Source: a bacterium (lineage in GTDB: Bacteria > UBA9089 > CG2-30-40-21 > SBAY01). From it: a stretch of 14,258 bases of DNA. The stretch's first letter is position 1; each line of letters opens with the position of its first letter. The position numbers and the translations under genes are program-made. The notes under the pieces were generated by a model. The model was not told the DNA's origin. It ran no database searches and saw nothing but the letters and a program-made list of their open reading frames with translations. The stretch spans positions 1-14,258 of the forward strand of contig JBFLYA010000094.1 in NCBI GenBank assembly GCA_040757115.1. The letters run 5' to 3'. Shown in pieces: positions 1 to 7,984 of this stretch.

Positions 1-104
1 TAATAGTCAAGAGTTTTTTATCTATCACTATAAGATTTTGACCCTACCAAAGACTTTCACTTTGTAACTTGTTCTAACTTATTAAAATATAAGAAGTTTC
101 TTTC

Positions 105-146
105 CTAAGGATACCAAAATTTTACCCAAAATATCCATTTTTGCAT
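105..146 (-). other. possible 13-residue Trp-rich mini-ORF
   Basis: Read on the minus strand, an ATG at 146 opens a 13-codon frame, MQKWIFWVKFWYP, that ends in TAG. Three Trp, two Phe and one Tyr in 13 residues is striking in such AT-rich DNA and recalls leader peptides that sense aromatic amino acids. Against this, the nearest AGG lies about 13 nt upstream of the ATG, so the ribosome site is poor. The weak hairpins that follow (for example CTTAT/ATAAG near 81-96) have no clear U-run. The gene it would control lies outside the window. The remainder of 1-170 shows no gene and no convincing terminator. Confidence 0.15.
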
Positions 147-170
147 GAACTTGGGTTAAGCCTAATTTCT

Positions 171-950
171 CTAATCGGAGACTAATTTTGTTATATCCTT
201 AAGAATCACATTGGGTTTAAAGATGCCATTTGCTTGTTGGGCCTCCTCGAATGTAGTAACACCTGTAAGAACTAAAACTGTTCGCGCCCCTATGCGATTC
301 CCTGCCAAGATATCAGTTTGCAAAGTGTCACCTACCAATATCACTTCACCAGTGTCTTTTCTACCATTCAATATCAATTCTAATGTAAAAATTTCCGGTT
401 TGCCCAGTATAATTGGTGAACAACCTGTGGCAGATTGTATTGCAGATACTAAAGTCCCTGCCCCTGGCAAAAAGAGGTTTTCTTTAGGAGATAGAAAATC
501 ATTATTAGTGGCAATAAAATTTGCACCCGAAAGAATTAATTGTTGGGCACTCACTAATTTTTTATAGTTAAATGTCTTATCTAATCCTACTATTACATAA
601 TCAACCTTTTTTTTACAATCTGAATTCTCAATGATTTCGACACAAACATTTTTTAATTCCTCTTTAAGTCCCTTTCCACCGATTACAAAAGCGCTTGTAT
701 TTAAAATGTTATTTCGCTCAAAGTAAATCGCAGTAGCATATGCAGCGGTCATGATCTCTTCAATAACACATTGAACGCCCATTCTTTTTAGAAAAGCTAC
801 ATAACCTTCTCTTGTCTTCGAGGTATCATTAGTTAGAAAGAATAGATTATGTCCTCTTTCCCTTAGAATTTTTAATGTCTCTGGGGCCCCGTCAATTACC
901 TTTTTACCACGATAAATAACCCCATCTAAATCAAAGATATATATTGCCAT
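171..950 (-). CDS. HAD superfamily IIA phosphatase (NagD / p-nitrophenylphosphatase-like)
   Basis: A 259-residue cytosolic Mg-dependent phosphohydrolase of the HAD-IIA group, full length for that family. All four HAD motifs are visible: motif I DLDGV with nucleophile Asp7 and acid Asp9; motif II LTN with Thr40 and Asn41; motif III Lys184 in LGKPE; motif IV GDTLQTD with Asp208 and Asp213. The C2-type cap between motifs II and III fits NagD and phosphoglycolate or pyridoxal phosphatases. The ATG at 950 is preferred because AAGGGA lies just upstream. A TTG five codons earlier directly abuts the IlvD stop and has no such site. Only 15 nt separate it from IlvD, so it is co-transcribed and is the last operon gene before the window edge. 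The substrate cannot be read from sequence. A pathway role in removing a phosphate is inference, and a housekeeping or metabolite-repair phosphatase is the alternative. Confidence 0.88.
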   Translation of the reverse strand: MAIYIFDLDGVIYRGKKVIDGAPETLKILRERGHNLFFLTNDTSKTREGYVAFLKRMGVQCVIEEIMTAAYATAIYFERNNILNTSAFVIGGKGLKEELKNVCVEIIENSDCKKKVDYVIVGLDKTFNYKKLVSAQQLILSGANFIATNNDFLSPKENLFLPGAGTLVSAIQSATGCSPIILGKPEIFTLELILNGRKDTGEVILVGDTLQTDILAGNRIGARTVLVLTGVTTFEEAQQANGIFKPNVILKDITKLVSD

Positions 951-965
951 AATTCCCTTGAACAA

Positions 966-2645
966 TTAAAGTGAGCATAGAGTAGCTCCTTCTGATGTTT
1001 TCTGCACATTCCTTTTATAGACTGATAAGAAACCTCTTCTTATCCTCATTTTCGGTCTATAATTCTTAAGCCTCTCTCTAATTATGGATTCCTCCACTTC
1101 AAGGTTAATGCTTTTATTTCTTATGTCTATCTTTATCATATCACCGTTCTTGATGATTCCTATAGCACCTTTTTCTGCTGCCTCGGGACAAATATGTCCT
1201 ATTGCCAGGCCTTTCGTAGCGCCGGAAAATCTCCCGTCGGTTACAACCGCCATGTGCTGATCAAATCCCTTGGCACATAAAGCAGCGGTAACCCCTAACA
1301 TCTCTCTCATGCCAGGCCCACCTTTTGGTCCCTCATTTCTGACAACCACCACTTCTTTCCTGGGTTCTTTTAAGGTATAAAGATATCTTACAGCTTCCTC
1401 TTCAGATTCAAAAACTTTTGCCTTTGCTTTAAAAATCAGCATACTTTCACTGACCGCACTCTTTTTTACAACAGCGCCACATTCTGCTATATTCCCTTTA
1501 AGCACAACAATTCCACCATCTTTTGTAATAAGGTCATCTATGTTCCTTATCACTCTTCTATTTTTGATTTCGGCTTTTTTTATATGGGAATCGATGGTTA
1601 TACCATCTACTGTCATAACCCCTTTGTTAACTAACGGGCCAAGTGCCTTTAAAATCGCCGGGACCCCGCCAGCCCTTTCCAAATTACTCAAAGTATATAC
1701 ACCACTTGGCGTTAATGAGCAGAGATATGGAGTATTTTCACTCAATTTATCAAAATCCTCCAAATCAATACTAATGCCGTTTTCTTTTGCTATTGCTGTC
1801 AGGTGCAAAATCGCATTCGTGGAACCTCCAGTAGATAAAATAACTCTTATAGAATTTTCTATAGATTCTTTTTTTACTATTTTCTTTGGGGTAATATTTC
1901 TCTTCAGCAGATACATGATTTTGCTTCCACTTTCAAAAGCATATTTCAGCCGTCTTTTACTCGTTGCAAGTGGCGTGCTACCTCCTGACAAGATCATTCC
2001 CATCGCTTCTGCCGCTAATGCCATCGTATTAGCTGTAGCCATGTGTGAACATGACCCCGGGGCAGGACATACAGACTTCTCAAATACCTTTAATTCTTCC
2101 TTTGTAATTTCTTTATTAAAATAACGCCAAGCCATTTCATATGCATCTCCACTGCAAAGATTTCTTTTCTCACCAAAAACCCCTGCTTTCATTGGACCGC
2201 CATTTAGTAAAATGGCAGGGATATCGAGTCTCATTGCTGCCATCAACATTCCTGGGATAGCCTTATCACAAGAGGCGACCATAACCATTGCGTCGAAACC
2301 GTGGGCACGGATCATAATCTCTACACTTGCAGCTATAACCTCTCTGCTTGGTAAGGAATACCTCATACCATTATGCATCATCGCGATCCCATCACATATT
2401 CCAATAGTATTAAATTCAAGAGGAGTTCCTCCTAAATCGATAATTCCTTTCTTTATGAATTTGGCTAACCTTCTTAAATGGACATGACCAGGGTTGACTT
2501 CGCTCCATGAGTTGGCTATAGCTATTAAAGGCCTTCTAATTTGATCTTCAGTTAAACCTGTTGCCATTAATAAGGCTCTATGAGCAACTCGTTCTATCCC
2601 TCCAAATACTGCGTCGCTGTTTTTTTTATAATTCTTTACTCTCAT
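966..2645 (-). CDS. ilvD: IlvD/Edd family dehydratase (dihydroxy-acid dehydratase-like)
   Basis: A 559-residue Fe-S dehydratase, normal length for dihydroxy-acid dehydratase, which converts 2,3-dihydroxy-3-methyl acids to 2-keto acids in Val/Ile/Leu synthesis. Hallmarks are in order: NSWSEVNPGHVHL near residue 45, NTIGICDGIAM near 80, Cys126 in SCDK, Cys199 in GSCSHM, and the DGRFSG loop with the probable catalytic Ser474. Position 53 is Gly in PGHVH, as in E. coli IlvD. Classical [2Fe-2S] members carry a PC motif there. The ATG at 2645 is favoured over a GTG three codons upstream because AGGGTG sits 6-9 nt before it. It follows the cyclase gene by 48 nt. No ilvB, ilvN, ilvC or leu genes are nearby, and its companions are an aminotransferase, dehydrogenase and cyclase. 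It may therefore act on a related dihydroxy or sugar acid in this pathway. Family assignment is firm; the substrate and the symbol are less so. Confidence 0.9.
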   Translation of the reverse strand: MRVKNYKKNSDAVFGGIERVAHRALLMATGLTEDQIRRPLIAIANSWSEVNPGHVHLRRLAKFIKKGIIDLGGTPLEFNTIGICDGIAMMHNGMRYSLPSREVIAASVEIMIRAHGFDAMVMVASCDKAIPGMLMAAMRLDIPAILLNGGPMKAGVFGEKRNLCSGDAYEMAWRYFNKEITKEELKVFEKSVCPAPGSCSHMATANTMALAAEAMGMILSGGSTPLATSKRRLKYAFESGSKIMYLLKRNITPKKIVKKESIENSIRVILSTGGSTNAILHLTAIAKENGISIDLEDFDKLSENTPYLCSLTPSGVYTLSNLERAGGVPAILKALGPLVNKGVMTVDGITIDSHIKKAEIKNRRVIRNIDDLITKDGGIVVLKGNIAECGAVVKKSAVSESMLIFKAKAKVFESEEEAVRYLYTLKEPRKEVVVVRNEGPKGGPGMREMLGVTAALCAKGFDQHMAVVTDGRFSGATKGLAIGHICPEAAEKGAIGIIKNGDMIKIDIRNKSINLEVEESIIRERLKNYRPKMRIRRGFLSVYKRNVQKTSEGATLCSL

Positions 2646-2693
2646 TTTCTTCACCCTAATTCATCCGTTAATTACCTGGAATAGATCCGTGAT

Positions 2694-3353
2694 CTACCTC
2701 GTATCACCTAAAATAACGCACGGAGTTCCATCCAGACCGATAAAGAGAGGATAAACATGTACGGTATGTATCTTTTCGATGTAATAGGATAATCTCATAT
2801 CTTCAATGATATATATAGGCGCTTTACTATCACGGGCAAGCAATATTTCATGGACTCTGTGGTTTTCCTCAGGGTAAAGGGAACTCCCTATGGAGATCGT
2901 ATCTATTCCGACAGATTTCAAAGCAGGAAAGGTTTTCTTTAAGTACTGTGCAGCATCCTCCGATATGCCTGGATTCTTCTTAATGTACTTTTCTGGATCT
3001 GAAAATCGATGTTCACCAAATCCTGTTCTGATCAAAAGTAGGTCGCATTTTTTGATTTCACTTTCATATCTCTTCAAATGCTTTCTTTCAATGATTTGTC
3101 TCTCTTTTACAGTAATATCAAGAAAGGCAACTTCATAGTAGGAGAATTCTTCAATGGCTTCTTTGGTATCTCGTTCTTCATATACATGGAGAGGATAATC
3201 AATATGGGTTCCTGTATGGGTGTTCAGCGTTAAACCATAAATGTTCTTTCTATCTCCCTTTTGTATACTGCGAACTGTATGTATAGATAGTCTTTTCAGT
3301 GAGGGATATACAGGCGTATTTTTATATATCGGATAAGAAAGTTTTACGAGCAT
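2694..3353 (-). CDS. cyclase family protein (kynurenine formamidase-like metal hydrolase)
   Basis: A 219-residue protein of the cyclase/KynB superfamily (Pfam Cyclase). The family includes bacterial kynurenine formamidase, isatin hydrolase and polyketide-cyclase-like enzymes, and binds Zn or Mn through an HxGTHxDxPxH motif. That motif is intact: His46, Thr49, His50, Asp52 and His56 in THTGTHIDYPLH. Further family features are the LLIRTG strand near 105-112, GIDTISIG near 150, the HxxLL helix with His168, and a C-terminal PL-x-GLDG-x-P segment. The start overlaps the aminotransferase end by 10 nt and has AAGGA seven bases upstream, so translational coupling is likely. An amide- or lactone-opening (or closing) step in the operon's pathway is inferred. 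Tryptophan catabolism is possible, but no tryptophan dioxygenase or kynureninase is seen. Confidence 0.82.
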   Translation of the reverse strand: MLVKLSYPIYKNTPVYPSLKRLSIHTVRSIQKGDRKNIYGLTLNTHTGTHIDYPLHVYEERDTKEAIEEFSYYEVAFLDITVKERQIIERKHLKRYESEIKKCDLLLIRTGFGEHRFSDPEKYIKKNPGISEDAAQYLKKTFPALKSVGIDTISIGSSLYPEENHRVHEILLARDSKAPIYIIEDMRLSYYIEKIHTVHVYPLFIGLDGTPCVILGDTR

Positions 3354-4522
3354 GACTCTGTCCTTTTCTTCATAAAAGCCTCAAACCTGTTCATTGTCTC
3401 ATTGAGATACTTTTCTTCTAACAAGAAACTCATTCGAAAATACCCTTCTCCCTTTTCTCCAAATGCATTTCCTGGAACGACCACAATTCCTGCTTCTTTA
3501 AGCAGAACTTGTGAAAATTCCCTTGACGAGGAAAATCCCATAGGTACTTTTGCCCAAATATAAAACCCTCCTTCACTTTCAAAAAAATCAATCCCCATTC
3601 GTCTTAACCTATCATTTACCAGATTCCTTCGTTTGTTATATATATCCAGATGTTTCTCTATGTAGTCATCACATCTCAATAGTACTTCGGCGCCAGCATA
3701 CTGAATTGGTAAAAATATTCCGTCATCGATATATGCTTTGACCCTTTGGAGTCCTAATATTATCTCTTGATTCCCGACAATAAATCCTAATCTCCATCCA
3801 GTCATACTATAGCTTTTGGAAAGTGAATGGAACTCTACACAAAATTCTTTTGTATCATTGAATTGTAAGGGAGATATCCTTTCTCTTACAAATGTAATTT
3901 CCGAATAAACATTATCATAGCAGATGATAAGATTATGCTCTCTCGCAAATTCTAAACAGGTTTCCAATCGATCTTTCCGTATTAAAGCACCTGTGGGATT
4001 ATGAGGATAATTAAGAATCATTAATTTTGCTTTTCTGGCGACATCATGAGGAATGTCTTCTGGACATGGTTGAAAGTGTTTATCAAGTGGCATCAGATAC
4101 TGCTGTCCACCCGATAGAATAACTCCTGCATGGTACATCGGATGAGCTATCTCTGGTAGAATTACAATTTCATCTTCTTCAACTAATATTATCATAAGAT
4201 GTATGATACCTTCTTTCGAACCAAGTAAAGGGGTTATTTCACTCTGAGGATCAAGTATTATATTGAATCTTTTGTGATACCACTGTGCGATTGCCTCTCT
4301 TAAGAGCAAAAGCCCATTGCCGAGAGCATAGCGATGATTCTCTTTAATTTCAACCTGTTCTTGCAACTTCCTTACTGCTTCCTCAGGTGCTGCAAAATCA
4401 GGATCACCCAATGATAGATCATAGGTTGGAATTTTCATAATTTCCATTGTACTCTTCTGATTTTTTAATTCGATGAAGGGATATTCTTGCAATCTGTCAT
4501 AACGTCTGTTGAATTTTATCAT
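3344..4522 (-). CDS. class I/II PLP-dependent aminotransferase
   Basis: A 392-residue fold-type I aminotransferase, full length, resembling the aspartate / LL-diaminopimelate aminotransferase-like group. Visible landmarks: SLGDPDF near residue 37 in the substrate-entry loop, RYALGNGLLLLREAIA near 64-79, NYPHNPTG with Asn175, CYDNVYSEI with Asp203 and Tyr206 (pyridine ring contacts), SLSKSYSMTGWRLGF with the Schiff-base Lys236, and Arg363 in YFRMSF for the substrate carboxylate. AGGAG lies nine bases upstream of the ATG, and 24 nt separate it from the dehydrogenase. It overlaps the downstream cyclase by 10 nt. It should interconvert a keto acid and an amino acid, or aminate an aldehyde or ketone made by the neighbouring dehydrogenase. 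The amino-acid-type transporters upstream suggest an amino-acid-like substrate or product. The exact substrate is unknown. Confidence 0.9.
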   Translation of the reverse strand: MIKFNRRYDRLQEYPFIELKNQKSTMEIMKIPTYDLSLGDPDFAAPEEAVRKLQEQVEIKENHRYALGNGLLLLREAIAQWYHKRFNIILDPQSEITPLLGSKEGIIHLMIILVEEDEIVILPEIAHPMYHAGVILSGGQQYLMPLDKHFQPCPEDIPHDVARKAKLMILNYPHNPTGALIRKDRLETCLEFAREHNLIICYDNVYSEITFVRERISPLQFNDTKEFCVEFHSLSKSYSMTGWRLGFIVGNQEIILGLQRVKAYIDDGIFLPIQYAGAEVLLRCDDYIEKHLDIYNKRRNLVNDRLRRMGIDFFESEGGFYIWAKVPMGFSSSREFSQVLLKEAGIVVVPGNAFGEKGEGYFRMSFLLEEKYLNETMNRFEAFMKKRTESCS

Positions 4523-4546
4523 GATACCTTTCTCCTTTATAATTCA

Positions 4547-6094
4547 TTAGCATATTCCGAAAATACGTTCTTTGTCTCTGATTTTTTTTACCGCGTATTT
4601 ATATTTTTTTTGAATATGCTTATCTACCCACTCATATAAATCCTTATCATCCCTCTTTCCCCACCCCATCCTCACATTGTATGGTTTAATAAAATGATAA
4701 TTGTTTAAGATATCTGCAAGTAATCCCTCAATCAATCGGATTTCCTTTAAATCATTGGTGAATGAGCTTTTCTTAGTAGCCATTTTTAAAATATCCAAAA
4801 GTATTTTTTCTCTTATCATCGCGATTCCCGAGAAATCCTGTTTCCCTCTCAATATCATCAGAAGTTGCTCATCATTGATTTTGAGATTAAGAGGACCATT
4901 AATTATTTTTGATTTTTCGGTCTCAATGATATCCATGTAGCTACACAGATTCATTTCACTCTCTTGTAAAACAATTGGGAGATTGGCCCTTCTTAAAAAG
5001 AACTTAATGAAGTTTTCAATATAATCAATAACTTTATTTATTAGTTCACCTTGTTCATTAGTAGTCGTAGGAATGTGAAAAATTTCGCTTAACCTTTGTA
5101 GCTTCTGGACGGCACTCGTGGATTCTTGCACTAAGAAACGAAGGGTGCTGGGGAGTAATATGGCAACCATGTTCCCATGCATTATTTTGTATTTGTTGCA
5201 AAGATGCACTAAACTGTGTGCGAGTCCTAATCCACCCTTTTCATATGTAACATTAAAGTTAGAAATTGCATGAAGATAGCCTGCGATACTTAACTCCCAC
5301 AAAATATTTTCATTTATGTTTCCTTCTAAGTACGATGGCAAATTTTTATCAAAGAGTCTGATGGCTTCCAACGACAAAAGGTCATTGAATGTATTTGAAT
5401 TGGGGTTCACGAATGTTTCTATTGACTGGCAAAATCCATCAAGTCCGGTTATGGTTGCCTGCCTTACAGAGACTGACGAGAGAAAAAGAGGGTCAATGAG
5501 CACAAAAGGGACTTTTAGTCCTCTAACACTTGTCTTAATATCACCATTACCAATATATACAGCACAATCATTTCCCTCAGATCCTGAGCTCACAATGGTC
5601 GGCACAGCAATCATCTGTATTCTCTTTTCACTATTGAATGGTTGTTTATCTATTAAATAGTCTTCAATCTCACCCTCTTGAAGAGCAAGAGATGCTGTAC
5701 ACTTAGCCACGTCGATAACCGTTCCTCCACCTAACGCAATCAAGACATCCACCGCCTCTCTGCATATTATATCAGTGAGTTCTTTTATTGCAGTAATTGA
5801 AGGTTCTTGAATTTTATTAAAGTAAATAAACTTATTATTTAAATTATTAAGTGATCTTCTGATCATTGGTAAATATGTATTTGAGAAATGAATATCTTTA
5901 TATGTTGCAATAAGAATAGATTTTGCTGTCTTAATCTCAGGAATAATATCAGCCATACGCAATAGAATATTATTTCCGATGAATGCTCTTCCCAAAAATC
6001 GGACGTGTTTCTTTATTTCCTCCGTGAAAAGTATTTCTCCTGTTACCGAATCAATATCAAACAGTGATTTAAACCCATTTACTAAATCTTTCAT
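4547..6094 (-). CDS. iron-containing alcohol dehydrogenase family protein, atypical and extended
   Basis: A 515-residue member of the Fe-ADH / dehydroquinate-synthase-like superfamily, about 120 residues longer than usual. The NAD(P)-binding ALGGGTVIDVAK motif is near residues 120-131, followed by VPTIVSSGSE near 164-173. Expected metal ligands are Asp219 in TGLDGFCQ and His293 and His306 in GLAHSLVHLCNKYKIMHG, with His297 as the extra conserved His. The position that is normally the second ligand (His in TGxDAxxH) is Gln223. Roughly the last 90 residues, after the usual family end, form a basic helical-looking extension of unknown function. The ATG at 6094 has AAGGA eight bases upstream. A GTG at 6145 would add 17 residues and overlap the LysE gene by 17 nt, but has no good SD. 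It probably reduces or oxidises an aldehyde, alcohol or polyol intermediate; a changed or lost metal is possible. Confidence 0.8.
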   Translation of the reverse strand: MKDLVNGFKSLFDIDSVTGEILFTEEIKKHVRFLGRAFIGNNILLRMADIIPEIKTAKSILIATYKDIHFSNTYLPMIRRSLNNLNNKFIYFNKIQEPSITAIKELTDIICREAVDVLIALGGGTVIDVAKCTASLALQEGEIEDYLIDKQPFNSEKRIQMIAVPTIVSSGSEGNDCAVYIGNGDIKTSVRGLKVPFVLIDPLFLSSVSVRQATITGLDGFCQSIETFVNPNSNTFNDLLSLEAIRLFDKNLPSYLEGNINENILWELSIAGYLHAISNFNVTYEKGGLGLAHSLVHLCNKYKIMHGNMVAILLPSTLRFLVQESTSAVQKLQRLSEIFHIPTTTNEQGELINKVIDYIENFIKFFLRRANLPIVLQESEMNLCSYMDIIETEKSKIINGPLNLKINDEQLLMILRGKQDFSGIAMIREKILLDILKMATKKSSFTNDLKEIRLIEGLLADILNNYHFIKPYNVRMGWGKRDDKDLYEWVDKHIQKKYKYAVKKIRDKERIFGIC

Positions 6095-6128
6095 CCTTTT
6101 TTTCCTTGGTATATTTACTCTGTTTACT

Positions 6129-6788
6129 TTAGATTGCACCTTCACTCTTTAGAAGTTTGTGAAGTGATTCTATAAAGAATATGATGCTAAAAATAATTAA
6201 TATCACCGATAAAATGATAACCAGAACTTTATATTTCTTTTGGATAATTCTGCTGAATTTGTCTTTTGTAATCAAATACACAATTGTTCCAAATATGGAG
6301 AACAGAGCACTCAGAAAACCTAGCTCAAAGGATACTACATATCCTTGTCCCCTTTGTTTTAACTCCCACAGGGTCTTCAGACCTATTGTGCTCGTCCACA
6401 CGACGGCATAGGGGTTAAAAATAGTGATGTAAAAACCCTTCCACATTGTGCTTTCAAAAGACTTTTTTTCGTCTGAATTGTTGAACGGATACTTTGATTT
6501 TCTAATCCCTTCCATTCCTATAAGGAGCAACAGGACCGAACTGACGAAACCTAACGAAATTATAAAATGTTTGTTTCCTATATTTTGGATACCCAGCGTT
6601 AAAATAATTCCCATTATAATGATTGCACCTGTTGTACCTACTATGAATTTGATTCCTGATCTTCTTCCTTTGTGAATTGTTTCAGCTACTAACAGTGCCA
6701 TATGGGGACCCGGCATTAGAAATATGGGTGCCCCCAGGAGATACCCTTTTATATAAACTATAATTAATGCCTTATATGATATTTCCAT
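6129..6788 (-). CDS. LysE family amino-acid exporter
   Basis: A 219-residue inner-membrane protein with about six hydrophobic segments, the size and layout of LysE/RhtB/ArgO exporters. The family's first-segment motif is present as PGPH (residues 26-29), followed by the basic loop HKGRRSGIKFIVGTTGA. The FNPYAVVW motif occurs near residue 126, after a hydrophilic loop of about 90-115. This family exports amino acids or small amino-acid-like metabolites. The ATG at 6788 is chosen; a TTG five codons earlier is possible, and neither has a strong SD. It overlaps the end of the tandem Lrp-like gene by 17 nt, so translation is probably coupled. Its position next to an Lrp-like protein mirrors known LysE/regulator pairs. 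Export of the operon's product, or relief from a toxic amino acid, is inferred. Confidence 0.82.
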   Translation of the reverse strand: MEISYKALIIVYIKGYLLGAPIFLMPGPHMALLVAETIHKGRRSGIKFIVGTTGAIIIMGIILTLGIQNIGNKHFIISLGFVSSVLLLLIGMEGIRKSKYPFNNSDEKKSFESTMWKGFYITIFNPYAVVWTSTIGLKTLWELKQRGQGYVVSFELGFLSALFSIFGTIVYLITKDKFSRIIQKKYKVLVIILSVILIIFSIIFFIESLHKLLKSEGAI

Positions 6789-7968
6789 TTGCAACAGTTC
6801 CAATATGGTTCCATGGAAAATGTCGAGGTGGCATTTGATTGTCCTTTATCCTCTCAGAAATATCCACCGTATTGAATTTATATATCCACTTTACCTTCAC
6901 AATATCGATGCGCATATGATTGGGATATAATGAAAAAATATTTTTCTCAATATAGTCAAGCAATATACTTTCATTGCGGGTGTGTGCTGCCAGCACAAAA
7001 TTATAATTGTTGCCTTCTAAAGATACAACTACGCAAAACAAGTCTAGGTTCAATAAATGTGTTTTGATTTTTTTCTGCACTTCCTCCGAAACAAAATCAC
7101 ATATTTTAATGTAAAGTTGAAACCGTTCGGTACCACTCTCGTCCTTTATAATCACTGTAGGACTAATTATCTTCTTTTTTATAAGTAAATACAATAATAC
7201 TTTTACCCTCAGTTTTGATAAGTTGGTCTCTTTCGATAGGCGGTGTACAGATGGTATAGGATTATTGCCAAGTGCCTCTATTAATTTTTTTTCATTCTCA
7301 CTCAAGTGATAAGTCTTGCATCTTTTTTTGTAGTATTCTATTTTCCTATGTGATAATTTAGGCGGGTCATAGCTTCTTATAAAAAGACTATCTCCCGTAT
7401 CATTCTCGCTGAAGTAATAACGTACTGCCCCATGATATTTAGGAGAATCAAACCTTCCTGCCTCTTTAAATATCATATCCACTCTGTCATATATAATTTT
7501 CTCAACAAGAGAACTTTCTTTTAGCAAACAGAATATAGGATTCTCCTCAATTGGCTCATTGTGTCCAAATATTCCCACACTAAGTTGAAATTGACTATAA
7601 TTTTCATAGACATAGAGTGTTAGATGACTCTCAGATAATCTCTTTATTAACTGTACTATCGCTGTTTTCTCATTTTCAGTGGAAACATCCTTTATGATGA
7701 TTAATGTTGCATAGATTTGATAGGGAAGGACATTCCAATTAATATGCACAATCGGCAAAAGATATCGTTTCTGAAATAGGTTCTTTATACGCTGTTTTGT
7801 CTCAGAGATATTCAAACCTATCTTTTTCGACAGTTTCTCAGGCCTTATGTAAAGGCATGATTTTAGATGTATGGCAATATCAACATCCTTCTTATCTAAA
7901 TTTATCCAAAGTAAGTTATCCTGTATTGTAATATTAACATCCTTCTTATCTAAAAATAAGTCATCCAT
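6772..7968 (-). CDS. tandem Lrp/AsnC-like protein (two HTH-RAM halves)
   Basis: A 398-residue soluble protein that appears to hold two Lrp/AsnC-like units, where the family norm is one of about 150 residues. Unit 1: a winged-HTH-like segment, about 25-70, starting LDKKDVDIAIHL and running through KLSKKIGLNISETKQRIKNL, then an alternating strand/helix region to about 170 like a RAM ligand domain. Unit 2: a second HTH-like segment, about 222-272 (LSENEKKLIEAL, SVHRLSKETNLSKLRVKVLLYLL), then another RAM-like region to about 375. The first 20 residues look like a duplicated copy of the start of unit 1. The ATG at 7968 has AAGGA six bases upstream. It lies between two amino-acid-type transporters, so sensing an amino acid and regulating this operon is plausible. 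Siroheme decarboxylases (AhbA/B) also use this fold, but I see no heme genes. The assignment rests on pattern, not on a diagnostic residue. Confidence 0.62.
   Translation of the reverse strand: MDDLFLDKKDVNITIQDNLLWINLDKKDVDIAIHLKSCLYIRPEKLSKKIGLNISETKQRIKNLFQKRYLLPIVHINWNVLPYQIYATLIIIKDVSTENEKTAIVQLIKRLSESHLTLYVYENYSQFQLSVGIFGHNEPIEENPIFCLLKESSLVEKIIYDRVDMIFKEAGRFDSPKYHGAVRYYFSENDTGDSLFIRSYDPPKLSHRKIEYYKKRCKTYHLSENEKKLIEALGNNPIPSVHRLSKETNLSKLRVKVLLYLLIKKKIISPTVIIKDESGTERFQLYIKICDFVSEEVQKKIKTHLLNLDLFCVVVSLEGNNYNFVLAAHTRNESILLDYIEKNIFSLYPNHMRIDIVKVKWIYKFNTVDISERIKDNQMPPRHFPWNHIGTVANGNII
7882..7954 (-). repeat. in-frame 54-nt-period duplication in the Lrp-like gene
   Basis: The 19-base string aacatccttcttatctaaa occurs exactly at 7882-7900 and again at 7936-7954. 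The similarity extends left with one mismatch through a shared aatat. The 54-nt period is 18 codons, so the protein carries LDKKDVNITIQ followed by LDKKDVDIAIH. The second copy is where an Lrp-type HTH would normally begin, so the first is probably an added N-terminal copy. Confidence 0.8.
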
Positions 7969-7984
7969 ATTATATCCTTATATC

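Noticed and set aside
5-10. TTGACT on the minus strand as a -35 box
   Set aside because: The matching -10 region would lie outside the window, so it cannot be supported.
1-170. Rho-independent terminator after the HAD gene
   Set aside because: Only short AT-rich stems are present (for example GGATA/TATCC with a long loop, or CAAAG/CTTTG) and none is followed by a clear T-run in the minus direction.
951-965. Upstream TTG start for the HAD phosphatase
   Set aside because: The TTG abuts the IlvD stop and has no proper SD, whereas the ATG at 950 has AAGGGA just upstream and begins right before motif I.
1540-2124. 194-codon open frame on the plus strand
   Set aside because: It lies antisense inside the intact IlvD gene, its translation shows no recognisable domain, and it is a codon-composition shadow. 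The same applies to plus-strand frames inside the other genes, such as 211-567, 2212-2487 and 5316-5660.
2646-2693. Separate promoter or operon break between cyclase and ilvD
   Set aside because: The 48-nt gap shows no convincing -35/-10 pair or hairpin, so read-through is the simpler view.
2694-3353. Tryptophan-kynurenine degradation operon based on the cyclase
   Set aside because: No tryptophan 2,3-dioxygenase or kynureninase is present, and the cyclase family is broad, so only family-level naming is justified.
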